A stretch of 64,000 bases of DNA from Pseudomonas coleopterorum (lineage in GTDB: Bacteria; Pseudomonadota; Gammaproteobacteria; Pseudomonadales; Pseudomonadaceae): NCBI RefSeq assembly GCF_900105555.1, contig NZ_FNTZ01000001.1:806001-870000 (forward strand). Reading direction: 5' to 3'. The position numbers and the translations under genes were made by a program. Positions 48,451-56,471 of this stretch are shown in pieces (within the stretch, counting starts at the first letter, position 1; every line of letters starts with the position of its first letter). The notes under the pieces were generated by a model that searched no databases, was not told the origin of the DNA, and worked only from the letters and a program-made list of their open reading frames with translations.

Positions 48451-49599
48451 ATGATCAGCAGCAAGCTGCCGAATGTCGGCACCACCATCTTCACCACCAT
48501 GTCCCAGCTCGCCGCACAAACCGGCGCTTTGAACCTGTCTCAGGGCTTTCCTGATTTCGACGGTCCGCCTGCCTTGCTCGAAGCCGTCGGGCGCCATGTG
48601 CTGGCCGGGCATAACCAATACTCGCCCATGACCGGTCTGCCCGCCCTGCGCCAACAGGTTGCGGTCAAGGTCGAGCGCTTGTACGGGCGTCGTGTGGATG
48701 CCGAAAGCGAAATCACCATCACCCCCGGCGCCACCCAGGCGATTTTCTGCGCGATTCAGGCCACCATTCGCCACGGCGATGAAGTGATCGTGTTCGATCC
48801 GTGCTACGACAGCTACGAGCCTGCGGTCGAACTGGCGGGCGGGACGTGCGTGCACGTGCAACTGAATGCTGCGAATTTCAGCATCGACTGGCAGCAACTG
48901 GGCCAAGCGATCAACGCGCGTACCCGAATGATCGTGATCAACTCGCCACACAACCCAAGCGGGGCCTTGATCACTGCCGCCGAACTCGACCGCCTGGCGA
49001 CCTTGATCGCCGACCGCGACATCTACATCCTCAGCGACGAGGTCTACGAGCACCTGGTATTCGATGGCGTCGCCCATGCCAGCGTGCTGGCCTGCGAGCG
49101 GCTATACGAGCGGGCGTTCGTGGTCAGCTCGTTCGGCAAGACCTATCACGTCACCGGCTGGAAAACCGGCTACGTCATCGCACCGCCCGCGCTGATGGGG
49201 GAGCTGCGCAAGGTGCACCAGTACGTCAGTTTCTGTGGCGTCACGCCCTTGCAGCATGCCTTGGCCGAGTACATGGCTGAACACCCCGACCACGTGGATG
49301 CGTTGCCTGGGTTCTATCAGGGCAAGCGCGATCTGCTCTGCGATCTGCTGACCGATTCGCGGTTCACGTTTGTGCCCACGCCCGGCACCTATTTTCAACT
49401 GGTCGACTATTCGGCGATCCGCCCCGACCTCAACGACGTCGACATGGCACAGTGGCTGACGCGTGAGCATGGGGTGGCCAGCATTCCGGTTTCGGTGTTC
49501 TATCGCACGCCGGTTGCGGACCAACGCCTGGTTCGCTTGTGTTTCGCCAAACGTGAGGAGACGCTGCGCGAGGCAGCCCACAAACTATGCCGAATCTGA
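48451..49599 (+). CDS. PLP-dependent aminotransferase (methionine/glutamine type, YbdL-like)
   Basis: A 382-residue class I aminotransferase. The NLSQGFPDFDGPPALLEAV opening is typical of the YbdL / glutamine-transaminase-K branch. PLP residues: N168-P-S, D196, Y199 and lysine K230 in VSSFGKTYHVTGWKTG. It overlaps the omega-amidase gene by 13 bp. That pairing is known for removing the alpha-keto acid (2-oxoglutaramate) formed when glutamine is the amino donor, for example in methionine salvage. The ATG at 48451 has AGGGAG upstream. Confidence 0.9.
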   Translation: MISSKLPNVGTTIFTTMSQLAAQTGALNLSQGFPDFDGPPALLEAVGRHVLAGHNQYSPMTGLPALRQQVAVKVERLYGRRVDAESEITITPGATQAIFCAIQATIRHGDEVIVFDPCYDSYEPAVELAGGTCVHVQLNAANFSIDWQQLGQAINARTRMIVINSPHNPSGALITAAELDRLATLIADRDIYILSDEVYEHLVFDGVAHASVLACERLYERAFVVSSFGKTYHVTGWKTGYVIAPPALMGELRKVHQYVSFCGVTPLQHALAEYMAEHPDHVDALPGFYQGKRDLLCDLLTDSRFTFVPTPGTYFQLVDYSAIRPDLNDVDMAQWLTREHGVASIPVSVFYRTPVADQRLVRLCFAKREETLREAAHKLCRI

Positions 49600-50396
49600 C
49601 GGAAGCAACCCTGGCCGAGCAGGCCCCTGAACTAAGAATCGCGCTGATCCAGACCCAGCTGGCCTGGCACGACCGCGAGGCCAATCTCGAACACTTCGAT
49701 ACCTTGCTGGAACAAGCCCAGGGCGCCGATCTGGTGGTCTTGCCCGAGATGTTCACCACTGGCTTTTCGATGGAGTCCGAAAGCCTGTGCGAGCCCGAGA
49801 ATGGAGTAACCCACGACTGGCTGCTGGCGTGGGCCAACAAGCTCGATGCGGTGGTCACCGGCAGCGTGATCGTCCAGGCTGCCGATGGCAGCCACCGCAA
49901 TCGCCTGCTGTGGGCCTGCCCGGATGGGCGGATGCTGCACTACGACAAGCGTCATCTGTTTCGCATGGCGGGGGAGCACGAACACTACAGCCCCGGCGAG
50001 CGGCAAGCCGTGTTCGCCGTGAAGGGCTGGCGCGTGCGTCCGTTGATCTGTTACGACCTGCGTTTTCCGGTATGGAGCCGAGATGGCGAGGGTACCGACC
50101 TGCTGTTGTACACGGCCAACTGGCCGGGCGCTCGACGCATGCACTGGAACCGCCTGCTGCCGGCCCGTGCGATCGAGAACCTCTGCTACGTGGCGGCGGT
50201 GAATCGGGTGGGCACCGACGGCAAGGGCTTTGCCTACACGGGTGACAGCCAGTTATTGGACTTTCAGGGCGAGACCCTGTTGTGCGCGGGTGAGGCCGAC
50301 GGCGTGTTTCATGCCAGCCTCGATGCCCAGGCCCTGCACGCCTATCGCAGCAAGTTCCCGGCCCACCTGGACGCTGACGAATACGAGTTGCGCTAG
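49587..50396 (+). CDS. Omega-amidase (nitrilase superfamily, YafV/Nit2-like)
   Basis: A 269-residue nitrilase-fold amidase. The catalytic triad is E54 (VVLPEMFTTGF), K121 (HYDKRHLFRMAGE) and C155 (PLICYDLRFP). The FRMAGEHEHYSPGE stretch is typical of the YafV/omega-amidase branch, which hydrolyses 2-oxoglutaramate or 2-oxosuccinamate. It overlaps the aminotransferase gene, so the two enzymes are made together. Confidence 0.9.
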   Translation: MPNLTEATLAEQAPELRIALIQTQLAWHDREANLEHFDTLLEQAQGADLVVLPEMFTTGFSMESESLCEPENGVTHDWLLAWANKLDAVVTGSVIVQAADGSHRNRLLWACPDGRMLHYDKRHLFRMAGEHEHYSPGERQAVFAVKGWRVRPLICYDLRFPVWSRDGEGTDLLLYTANWPGARRMHWNRLLPARAIENLCYVAAVNRVGTDGKGFAYTGDSQLLDFQGETLLCAGEADGVFHASLDAQALHAYRSKFPAHLDADEYELR

Positions 50397-50467
50397 GAAC
50401 GCTCATGCCTGACACACCGCGGTGTGTTTTTTGCGGACAATGACCGCTCCTGCGAGGTAGCGCAGGC

Positions 50468-50496
50468 ATAAAAAAACCGGCCCTGATGGGCCGGTT
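50468..50496. terminator. Terminator between the amidase gene and leuA
   Basis: A 9-bp stem AACCGGCCC (50475-50483) / GGGCCGGTT (50488-50496) with the loop TGAT is preceded by a run of A. On the minus strand this gives a T-run after the stem, so it mainly ends leuA. Confidence 0.92.
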
Positions 50497-50514
50497 CTTG
50501 CGCGGCTACCCGTA

Positions 50515-52185
50515 TCAGGCAGCTTTCGCTTCCTGCTGGCTCAGCGAGCGATTCAGTGCGCTGAACAGCGCCTTGAAGCTGGCGGTGGTGATGTTTTCAT
50601 CCACGCCTACGCCATGCACCGGACGTCCACCGGCCACACGCAGCTCGATATAGGCAGCGGCCTTGGCGTTGGTGCCAGCGCCAATGGCGTGTTCGTTGTA
50701 GTCCATGATCTCGACCGCGACCGGCATGGAGGCGACGAGCGCTTCCAGGGCGCCGTTGCCCTTGCCGCGCCAGTGCTGGGTTTCACCGTCGCTGTGCACT
50801 TCCACGTCAACCGCACTGTTGCCGTTCTCTTCCTGCAACCGATGGCTGATCAACGCATAGGGCGTGTTGGCCTGCAGGTACTCCTTGCGCAACAGCGCAT
50901 AGATCTGCTGAGCGGTCATTTCAAGGCCCAGGCGGTCGGTCTCGCCCTGTACTACCTGGCTGAACTCGATCTGCATGCGACGCGGCAGGCTGATGCCGTA
51001 TTCCTGTTCGAGCAGGTAGGTGATGCCACCCTTGCCCGACTGGCTGTTGACGCGGATGACTGCTTCGTAGCTGCGACCGATGTCGGCCGGGTCGATCGGC
51101 AGGTAGGGCACTTCCCACACCGTGCCTTCCTTCTGCTGGGTGAAACCCTTGCGAATGGCGTCCTGGTGCGAGCCGGAAAATGCGGTATGGACCAGATCAC
51201 CCACGTACGGATGACGCGGATGCACCGGCAACTGGTTGCATTCCTCGACCACCTTGCGGATGCCGTCGATGTCGGAGAAGTCCAGCTCGGGATCGACGCC
51301 CTGGGTGTACAGGTTCAAGCCAAGAGTCACCAGATCGACGTTACCGGTCCGCTCGCCGTTGCCGAACAGGCAGCCTTCCACGCGATCTGCACCGGCCATC
51401 AGGCCCAGTTCGGTGGCGGCCACGCCGGTGCCACGGTCGTTGTGGGTGTGCAGGCTGAGCAGCACGCTGTCGCGACGGGTGATGTGACGGCCGAACCATT
51501 CGATCTGATCGGCATAGATGTTCGGGGTGGACACTTCCACGGTCGCCGGCAGGTTGAGGATCACCTTGTTCTGCGGCGTGGGGTTCCACACTTCGATCAC
51601 CGCATCGCAGACTTCCTTGGCGAACTCGAGCTCGGTGGCGCTGAACGTCTCCGGCGAATATTGAAAGGTCCACTGGGTTTCCGGCTGCTGCGCTGCGTAT
51701 TTGACGAACAGCTTGGCGGCATTCACCGCGATGTCCTTGACGCCTTGTTTGTCCTGGTTGAAGACGATCTTGCGGAAGGACGGCGAAGTGGCGTTGTACA
51801 GGTGAACGATGGCTTTCTTGGCGCCCTTGAGCGATTCGAAGGTGCGCGCGATGAGGTCTTCACGGGCCTGGGTCAGGACCTGAATGGTCGTGTCGTCCGG
51901 GATATGGCCCTCTTCGATCAAGGTGCGCACGAAATCAAAATCGGTCTGCGACGCGGAAGGGAAGGAGGCTTCGATTTCCTTCACGCCCACGGCGACCAGG
52001 GTTTTCCAGAAGCGCAGTTTCTTGACCGCATCCATGGGTTCGATCAGTGACTGGTTGCCGTCGCGCAGGTCGGAGCTGCACCAGATGGGCGCGGCGGTGA
52101 TGGACTTCGACGGCCAGGTGCGATCGGGGAGGTCGATAGTCGGGAACGCGCGGTACTTCTGCGACGGGTCTTTGAGCATGGACAT
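50515..52185 (-). CDS. leuA: 2-isopropylmalate synthase
   Basis: A 556-residue enzyme for the first committed step of leucine synthesis, of the long (type II) form found in pseudomonads. The catalytic motif [14 protein letters not shown] spans residues 34-47, the metal motif [13 protein letters not shown] lies near residue 245, and a C-terminal regulatory domain (about 425-556) contains the leucine-binding area ending [16 protein letters not shown] short leucine-rich frame and a plausible promoter precede it (52263-52376). Confidence 0.97.
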   Translation of the reverse strand: MSMLKDPSQKYRAFPTIDLPDRTWPSKSITAAPIWCSSDLRDGNQSLIEPMDAVKKLRFWKTLVAVGVKEIEASFPSASQTDFDFVRTLIEEGHIPDDTTIQVLTQAREDLIARTFESLKGAKKAIVHLYNATSPSFRKIVFNQDKQGVKDIAVNAAKLFVKYAAQQPETQWTFQYSPETFSATELEFAKEVCDAVIEVWNPTPQNKVILNLPATVEVSTPNIYADQIEWFGRHITRRDSVLLSLHTHNDRGTGVAATELGLMAGADRVEGCLFGNGERTGNVDLVTLGLNLYTQGVDPELDFSDIDGIRKVVEECNQLPVHPRHPYVGDLVHTAFSGSHQDAIRKGFTQQKEGTVWEVPYLPIDPADIGRSYEAVIRVNSQSGKGGITYLLEQEYGISLPRRMQIEFSQVVQGETDRLGLEMTAQQIYALLRKEYLQANTPYALISHRLQEENGNSAVDVEVHSDGETQHWRGKGNGALEALVASMPVAVEIMDYNEHAIGAGTNAKAAAYIELRVAGGRPVHGVGVDENITTASFKALFSALNRSLSQQEAKAA

Positions 52186-52262
52186 GGTGAAAATCCTTGG
52201 TGAGCAGCCTGGGGAAAGGGCCTGCCGGTCATTCGAAAAGGTGAGGGGCGAGGCGACGCGTT

Positions 52263-52340
52263 TCAGCCAGGCAGTCGTGCACTGACCAGGCAGAGGCTGC
52301 GGTGCTGGCGGAGCTGGATGAGGGTGTGGGCGGTTTTCAT
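52263..52340 (-). CDS. Candidate leucine-rich leader peptide of leuA
   Basis: This 25-codon frame starts [20 protein letters not shown] and ends five residues later at TGA. It has five leucines in 25 residues, three of them read by CTC, a less used codon here than CTG, and it lies 77 bp upstream of leuA on the same strand. Size, place and leucine content fit a leader peptide for attenuation or translational coupling. I do not see a clear terminator hairpin with a T-run between it and leuA, so the mechanism is open. Confidence 0.6.
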   Translation of the reverse strand: MKTAHTLIQLRQHRSLCLVSARLPG

Positions 52341-52347
52341 GACCTCA

Positions 52348-52376
52348 ACCCTAACCACTGGGGTGAAAAATGGCAA
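52348..52376 (-). promoter_or_regulatory. Candidate promoter of the leuA leader
   Basis: On the minus strand TTGCCA (52376-52371) and TAGGGT (52353-52348) are 17 bp apart. Transcription would begin very close to the leader-peptide ATG at 52340, so that peptide might be translated leaderless. Confidence 0.4.
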
Positions 52377-52461
52377 GGGTATTGGGGAAAATGGTAGGAG
52401 AGTTGGCTATCTTGGAGCAGGCGAGATTTTATTGCTGAAGATTTGGAAAGGGGTGCCAGAG

Positions 52462-52489
52462 ATTGCGTGGCTTCAAGGGGCCACGCAAT
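52462..52489. repeat. 10-bp inverted repeat downstream of the M23 gene
   Basis: Perfect arms ATTGCGTGGC (52462-52471) and GCCACGCAAT (52480-52489) around an 8-nt loop. No T-run follows on either strand. It could be a transcript-end stabiliser. Confidence 0.55.
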
Positions 52490-52507
52490 GCGTTGGGTCG
52501 ACGGTGA

Positions 52508-52539
52508 GGCCTTCGCGGGCAGTGCCCGCTCCCACAGGT
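52508..52539. repeat. Single REP-type element
   Basis: One arm containing CCTTCGCGGGCAGTGCCCGC and then TCCCACAGG matches the left arm of the pair at 4636-4697 with one change that lengthens its own GCGGGCA/TGCCCGC hairpin. It lies downstream of the M23 peptidase gene, between it and the leuA promoter. Confidence 0.75.
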
Positions 52540-52568
52540 CAAGCAGTGCTGAGAGGATTTGCGGTGGA

Positions 52569-53390
52569 TCAAGGCTGGAAGGCGTTGATGAAGATTGCCG
52601 GATCGACCCGGGCATCGTTCAGGCTGACGTTCCAGTGCATGTGCGGCCCGGTGGCGCGGCCTGTGGAGCCTACGCGTCCGACCACGGCGCCGCGCACCAG
52701 GTCCTGGCCGACCTTCACGTCGATCTTTGACATGTGGCAGAACATGCTGATGAACCCCTGCCCATGGTCGACGAACACCGTGTTGCCGTTGAAGAAGTAG
52801 TCGCCTACCAGGATCACCTTGCCATTGGCAGGCGTCTTGATCGGCGTACCGGCGGGCACCGCGAAATCCAGGCCGGAGTGTGGATTGCGCTCCTCGCCAT
52901 TGAAGAAACGGCGTACACCGAACTTGCTCGACAAGGGGCCGCTGACCGGCTTGTCCAGCAGCAGATTGCTCGGCGTGCCGGGGCTGAAGCTGCGGTAGGC
53001 GCGCAGCTGTTCGGCGAGTTCGCCGTCGATGCGCTTGATGTCCGCCGGGTTGGGATTGACCTGACGGGTATTCTTCAAGGTGATCCGCTGTTCGGGGTAC
53101 TTCTTGCTGCCAATCTCGAAACCGATGGCGCGACCGGCCACGCTGACCTGCGCCTGGCCAGGCTTGGCGGTCAACGGGATGCCGACGATCGCGCGCCAGG
53201 TACCTTGCTCATTGACCACCAGCACGCGCTTGCCATCGTAGGTCGCCTTGGGCGCCTGGCTGGCGTTGCCCAGATCCACCACCGCCACGCCGCCTGGCAC
53301 CGGCTTGTTCAGCAGCCGGGTGATGTAGCTGTCCGCCTGAGCGAACGAGGACAGGCACAACAGCAGGGCGACAACGAGAAAACGCGGCAT
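52569..53390 (-). CDS. Secreted M23-family peptidoglycan endopeptidase
   Basis: A 273-residue periplasmic protein with a Sec signal (residues 1-19, ending AQA). The N-terminal half is a beta-rich domain. The C-terminal LytM/peptidase_M23 domain keeps all zinc and catalytic residues: H171 and D175 (HSGLDFAVPAG), H219 (MFCHMSKI) and the HxH pair H250/H252 (GPHMHWNV). It is therefore likely an active cross-link hydrolase rather than an EnvC-type activator. It lies directly downstream of xseA (3 bp gap). Confidence 0.92.
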   Translation of the reverse strand: MPRFLVVALLLCLSSFAQADSYITRLLNKPVPGGVAVVDLGNASQAPKATYDGKRVLVVNEQGTWRAIVGIPLTAKPGQAQVSVAGRAIGFEIGSKKYPEQRITLKNTRQVNPNPADIKRIDGELAEQLRAYRSFSPGTPSNLLLDKPVSGPLSSKFGVRRFFNGEERNPHSGLDFAVPAGTPIKTPANGKVILVGDYFFNGNTVFVDHGQGFISMFCHMSKIDVKVGQDLVRGAVVGRVGSTGRATGPHMHWNVSLNDARVDPAIFINAFQP

Positions 53391-53393
53391 GGA

Positions 53394-54773
53394 TCAATCC
53401 AGTAAAGAAAGGGTAACGGGCGTGAGGTGATTGTCTTCCACCCGCACTTCAAGCTCGCCTTCGCCCAATCTTGCGACCAGGCGCTGACCGCGCTGGGTCT
53501 GCTCGGCGCTGCGGATGGCTTGCCCATGTTCGTCGAGCAGAATGCTGTAGCCGCGCCCGAGGGTTGCCAGCGGGCTGACCACGTGCAAGGTCTGCACCTG
53601 ACTCTGCAACTGCTGGCGACGGTCCTTGAGCGCGTCACGCATGGCCCGCGGCAAGCGCTCGGCCAGGCCGTCCAGGCGCTGCTTGAGCAGGCGCAGCACA
53701 CGGTCCGGATGCTGCCCGGCCAGGCGTGTCTGCAACTGCGCCAGGCGATGCGCACGCGCAGTCATCTGTCGCTCGAAGGCGCGGCGCATGCGCATGTCCA
53801 GATCATCCAGGCGTTGCGCCTGCTGGCGCAGGCGCTCGCCGGGGTGGCGCAGGCGTCGGGTCAGCCCCTCAACGCGCAGGCGTTCGTGAGCCAGACGATT
53901 GTGCATGCGCAACACCAGGCGTCGCTGCAGGCTGTCGAGCCGCCGTTGCAGGTCGCCGGCATCCGGCGCCAGCAGCTCGGCGGCCGCAGAAGGTGTCGGT
54001 GCACGCACATCGGCCACGAAGTCACTGATGGAGACGTCGGTCTCATGACCCACGGCGCTGACAATGGGCGTCACGCACGCATCGACGGCGCGCGCCACGG
54101 CTTCCTCGTTGAAGCACCAGAGGTCCTCCAGCGAGCCGCCGCCACGGGCGAGGATGATCGCATCGAAGCCGCGTGCATCGGCCAGGCGCAGAGCGCGGAC
54201 GATCTGTGCGGTGGCCTCGCGGCCCTGCACGGCGGTCGGGATCAGGGTCAGCTGGATCTGCGGGGCACGTCGACGGAACACGCTGATGATGTCGCGGATC
54301 ACCGCGCCGGTCGGCGAACTGACGATACCGATGCGTTGCGGGTGCGCCGGCAGGGCCACCTTGCGTTCGCTGCTGAACAGACCTTCGGCGTCGAGCTTTA
54401 CCTTGAGCGCGTCGAACGCCATGCGCAGCGCGCCGTCACCGGCAGGCTCCACGGTGTCGAGAATCAGCTGATAGTCGCCACGGCCTTCGAACAGCGAGAC
54501 CTTGCCGCGCACTTTCACCGCTGCGCCATCCTTGAGCACCTGGCGCACACGTTGAGCGTTCTGCCGGAACAGGGCACAGCGCACCTGGGCGCCGCTGTCC
54601 TTGAGCGTGAAATAGACGTGGCCGGACGCCGGACGCGCCAGGTTGGAGATTTCACCTTCGACCCAGATATTGCTGAAGACATCTTCGAGCAACACACGGG
54701 CACGGCCATTGAGCTGGCTGACGGTGATGACCTCGCGATCGAGGTTCAGGCGGGCAAAGGGGTCTTTGATCAT
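53394..54773 (-). CDS. xseA: Exodeoxyribonuclease VII large subunit
   Basis: A 459-residue subunit of the single-strand-specific ExoVII. The N-terminal OB-fold is clear (SNIWVEGEISNLARPASGHV), the catalytic domain contains GIVSSPTGAVIRDI, ILARGGGSLEDLWCFNEE and SAVGHETDVSISDFVAD, and a long coiled-coil rich in Arg/Gln/Leu covers about residues 260-400. The ATG at 54773 (MIKDPFARLNL) begins the homology; the longer open frame upstream is not protein-like. No good ribosome-binding site is visible. Confidence 0.95.
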   Translation of the reverse strand: MIKDPFARLNLDREVITVSQLNGRARVLLEDVFSNIWVEGEISNLARPASGHVYFTLKDSGAQVRCALFRQNAQRVRQVLKDGAAVKVRGKVSLFEGRGDYQLILDTVEPAGDGALRMAFDALKVKLDAEGLFSSERKVALPAHPQRIGIVSSPTGAVIRDIISVFRRRAPQIQLTLIPTAVQGREATAQIVRALRLADARGFDAIILARGGGSLEDLWCFNEEAVARAVDACVTPIVSAVGHETDVSISDFVADVRAPTPSAAAELLAPDAGDLQRRLDSLQRRLVLRMHNRLAHERLRVEGLTRRLRHPGERLRQQAQRLDDLDMRMRRAFERQMTARAHRLAQLQTRLAGQHPDRVLRLLKQRLDGLAERLPRAMRDALKDRRQQLQSQVQTLHVVSPLATLGRGYSILLDEHGQAIRSAEQTQRGQRLVARLGEGELEVRVEDNHLTPVTLSLLD

Positions 54774-54832
54774 GTTCGGCATCATAGAGACATTCGTCTG
54801 CGGATGCACTGGGGCAGGGGGGGGTAGATCAG

Positions 54833-54858
54833 GCCTCTTCACACAATGGTGAAGAGGC
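54833..54858. repeat. 10-bp hairpin between xseA and the sfnG region
   Basis: GCCTCTTCAC (54833-54842) and GTGAAGAGGC (54849-54858) pair perfectly around ACAATG. No long T-run follows. It may still end the minus-strand sfnG transcript. Confidence 0.5.
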
Positions 54859-54896
54859 TTGCAGGTGTTGAAAGAACGGCCTGGCGTCATGACTCG

Positions 54897-55022
54897 TCAT
54901 TTACGCGTATCCACAGCCGGAACGTCGATATCCAGACCCAGCAGTTCGCGGCGGCGGTCATGAAGCCCCGCGAAGGTGGCCAGGGCGCTGTCGATGCCTG
55001 CATGGGCTCATCGATGTGACAT
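54897..55022 (-). pseudogene. Small degenerate frame directly behind sfnG
   Basis: An ATG follows the sfnG stop without a gap but meets a TGA at codon 5 (MSHR-stop). The same frame then continues open for 36 more codons with protein-like sequence (HAGIDSALATFAGLHDRRRE, then LLGLDIDVPAVDTRK) to a second TGA. This looks like a small gene or a gene end inactivated by a nonsense codon. The family is not recognised, and a chance frame cannot be excluded. Confidence 0.3.
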
Positions 55023-56114
55023 TCAGGCCACTTGCTGCGCGGTGGCGCGCTCGGCTTCCAGCTCGCGGACAAGCGGCAGCACACGCTTGCCGAAGTACTC
55101 GACTTCCTCCTGGAAGTGCAGGAATGCGCTCAACACCAGATCCACACCCACTGCCTTGAGTGCAACGATGCGCTCGGCAATCTGCTCTGGCGTACCAACC
55201 AGATTGGTCTTGAAACCATCGTTATACTGCACCAAATCTTGGAAGCTGGACTTGGCCCAGTTGCCCTCGCCTTCGGGGCTGGCTTTACCGGCCTGTTTGG
55301 CGGCATCACCAAAGGCGTTGACGGCTTCCGGATCGGCCTGGTCGATGATTTCCTCGAGCACGGCGCGCGCTTCTTCTTCGGTGTCGCGGGCGATGATGAA
55401 GGCGTTCACGCCGATCTTGACCTTATGGTTGTTGGCTGCAGCCTTGGCGCGGATGTCATCCACCTGGGCCTTGATGCCTTCAACGGTGTTGCCGTTGGTG
55501 AAATACCAGTCGGACACCCGCGCGGCCATGTCCCGCGCAGCACGCGAACTGCCGCCCTGAAAAATTTCCGGGTGCTGCTGAATGGGTTTTGGTTTGAGCG
55601 TGTATTCATTGGTGCGGTAGAAGTCGCCGCGGAACGTGAAGTTGTCCTGGGTCCAGATGCCCTTGACGGTGCGGATGAACTCTTCCGAGCGACGATAGCG
55701 TTCGTCGTGCTCCAGCCAATGTTCACCAATGGCGGTGAACTCCCCTTTGAACCAGCCGGAGACGATGTTGATCGCCACGCGGCCGTTGGTGAGCTGGTCG
55801 ATGGTTGCGATCTGTTTGGCCAGCAGCACCGGCGGCCATGGCCCTGGCAATACGGCGGCGATCACTTTCAATTTGGTCGTGGCGGCCAGCAGCGCGTGGC
55901 TGAACGCCACCGACTCGTGCTGGTATTCGGCGCTGTAACCGGCGGTGAAGCGAATTTGCGTCAAGCCGTATTCAAAGCCTGCCGCTTCAGCGATTTGCGC
56001 CAGTTTACGGTTGTAGTCGATGTCCCAGCTGGTGCGCTGCTGGATCTTGCTCACCACCAAGCCCCCACTTACGTTGGGGACCCAGTAGGCGAATTTGATG
56101 TTGTCTTGGCTCAT
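55023..56114 (-). CDS. sfnG: FMNH2-dependent dimethylsulfone monooxygenase
   Basis: A 363-residue bacterial-luciferase-like (LLM class) oxygenase. The start SQDNIKFAYWVPNVSGGLVV matches SfnG, which splits dimethylsulfone to methanesulfinate and formaldehyde using reduced FMN from a separate reductase. The segments RVAINIVSGWFKGEF and RTVKGIWTQDNFTF are typical of the SsuD/SfnG branch. No flavin reductase gene (sfnF/msuE) is adjacent in this window. A candidate sigma-54 promoter stands 53 bp upstream, in line with control by the enhancer-binding protein SfnR known in P. putida. Confidence 0.93.
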   Translation of the reverse strand: MSQDNIKFAYWVPNVSGGLVVSKIQQRTSWDIDYNRKLAQIAEAAGFEYGLTQIRFTAGYSAEYQHESVAFSHALLAATTKLKVIAAVLPGPWPPVLLAKQIATIDQLTNGRVAINIVSGWFKGEFTAIGEHWLEHDERYRRSEEFIRTVKGIWTQDNFTFRGDFYRTNEYTLKPKPIQQHPEIFQGGSSRAARDMAARVSDWYFTNGNTVEGIKAQVDDIRAKAAANNHKVKIGVNAFIIARDTEEEARAVLEEIIDQADPEAVNAFGDAAKQAGKASPEGEGNWAKSSFQDLVQYNDGFKTNLVGTPEQIAERIVALKAVGVDLVLSAFLHFQEEVEYFGKRVLPLVRELEAERATAQQVA

Positions 56115-56166
56115 GGCTACTTATCCTCTTGCCGGGGCTGCCGTGTGGCGACCATGCAGGAGCAAG

Positions 56167-56182
56167 AGCAGTAACTATGCCA
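56167..56182 (-). promoter_or_regulatory. Candidate sigma-54 (-24/-12) promoter of sfnG
   Basis: On the minus strand TGGCATAGTTACTGCT has GG and GC separated by exactly 10 bp. It fits the TGGCAC-N5-TTGC consensus except for CTGC in place of TTGC and T for the last C of the -24 part. Transcription would begin about 40 bp before the sfnG ATG. Confidence 0.6.
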
Positions 56183-56264
56183 TATGGTTTTTTCTTATTT
56201 ATCAGCGTGTTGACCGTATCGCCCGGCCAACGAAGGTGTTTGGCAAAGCACAGTCTGTTGAACG

Positions 56265-56284
56265 ACTGTTGCCCTGGCAACAGT
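56265..56284. promoter_or_regulatory. 20-bp palindrome at enhancer distance from the sfnG promoter
   Basis: ACTGTTGCCCTGGCAACAGT has perfect 9-bp arms around CT. It lies 83-102 bp upstream of the -24 element, where activators of sigma-54 promoters usually bind. It could be the SfnR site, or a small hairpin. Confidence 0.5.
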
Positions 56285-56309
56285 AGAAAGCCTGGCAATA
56301 GCTCCAGGG

Positions 56310-56354
56310 AGCCCCATCCCGTCAGATTGAGTCAGAGCCTGACGGGGTGGGGCT
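56310..56354. terminator. Long stem-loop downstream of dppF
   Basis: Arms 56310-56325 and 56339-56354 (AGCCCCATCCCGTCAG against CTGACGGGGTGGGGCT) pair over 16 positions with one G-T pair. No T-run follows on the minus strand, so it is an imperfect terminator or 3' stabiliser for the dpp operon. Confidence 0.5.
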
Positions 56355-56471
56355 GTGCCACCCATTCGGACAGCGTCTCCCGTAGAAGCATGCCCATGAG
56401 GAACGCAAGAACATCGCGTTCATCCAAGAGACCTGAATGGACGTTGGCACTTCACGCGAGCAAGCCCGCCC

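Larger units (their letters stand above)
56115..56471. other. Intergenic region upstream of sfnG and downstream of dppF
   Basis: This 357-bp stretch has no credible gene. It holds the sigma-54-like promoter (56167-56182), a 20-bp palindrome (56265-56284) and a long stem-loop (56310-56354). Near the dppF stop it contains a degenerate REP-like string (GCGAGCAAGCCCGCC, about 56456-56470). Confidence 0.55.

Noticed and set aside
52186..52262. Attenuator terminator between the leader peptide and leuA
   Set aside because: Only weak pairings (AGGCC with GGCT) and no T-run are visible, so I did not annotate one.
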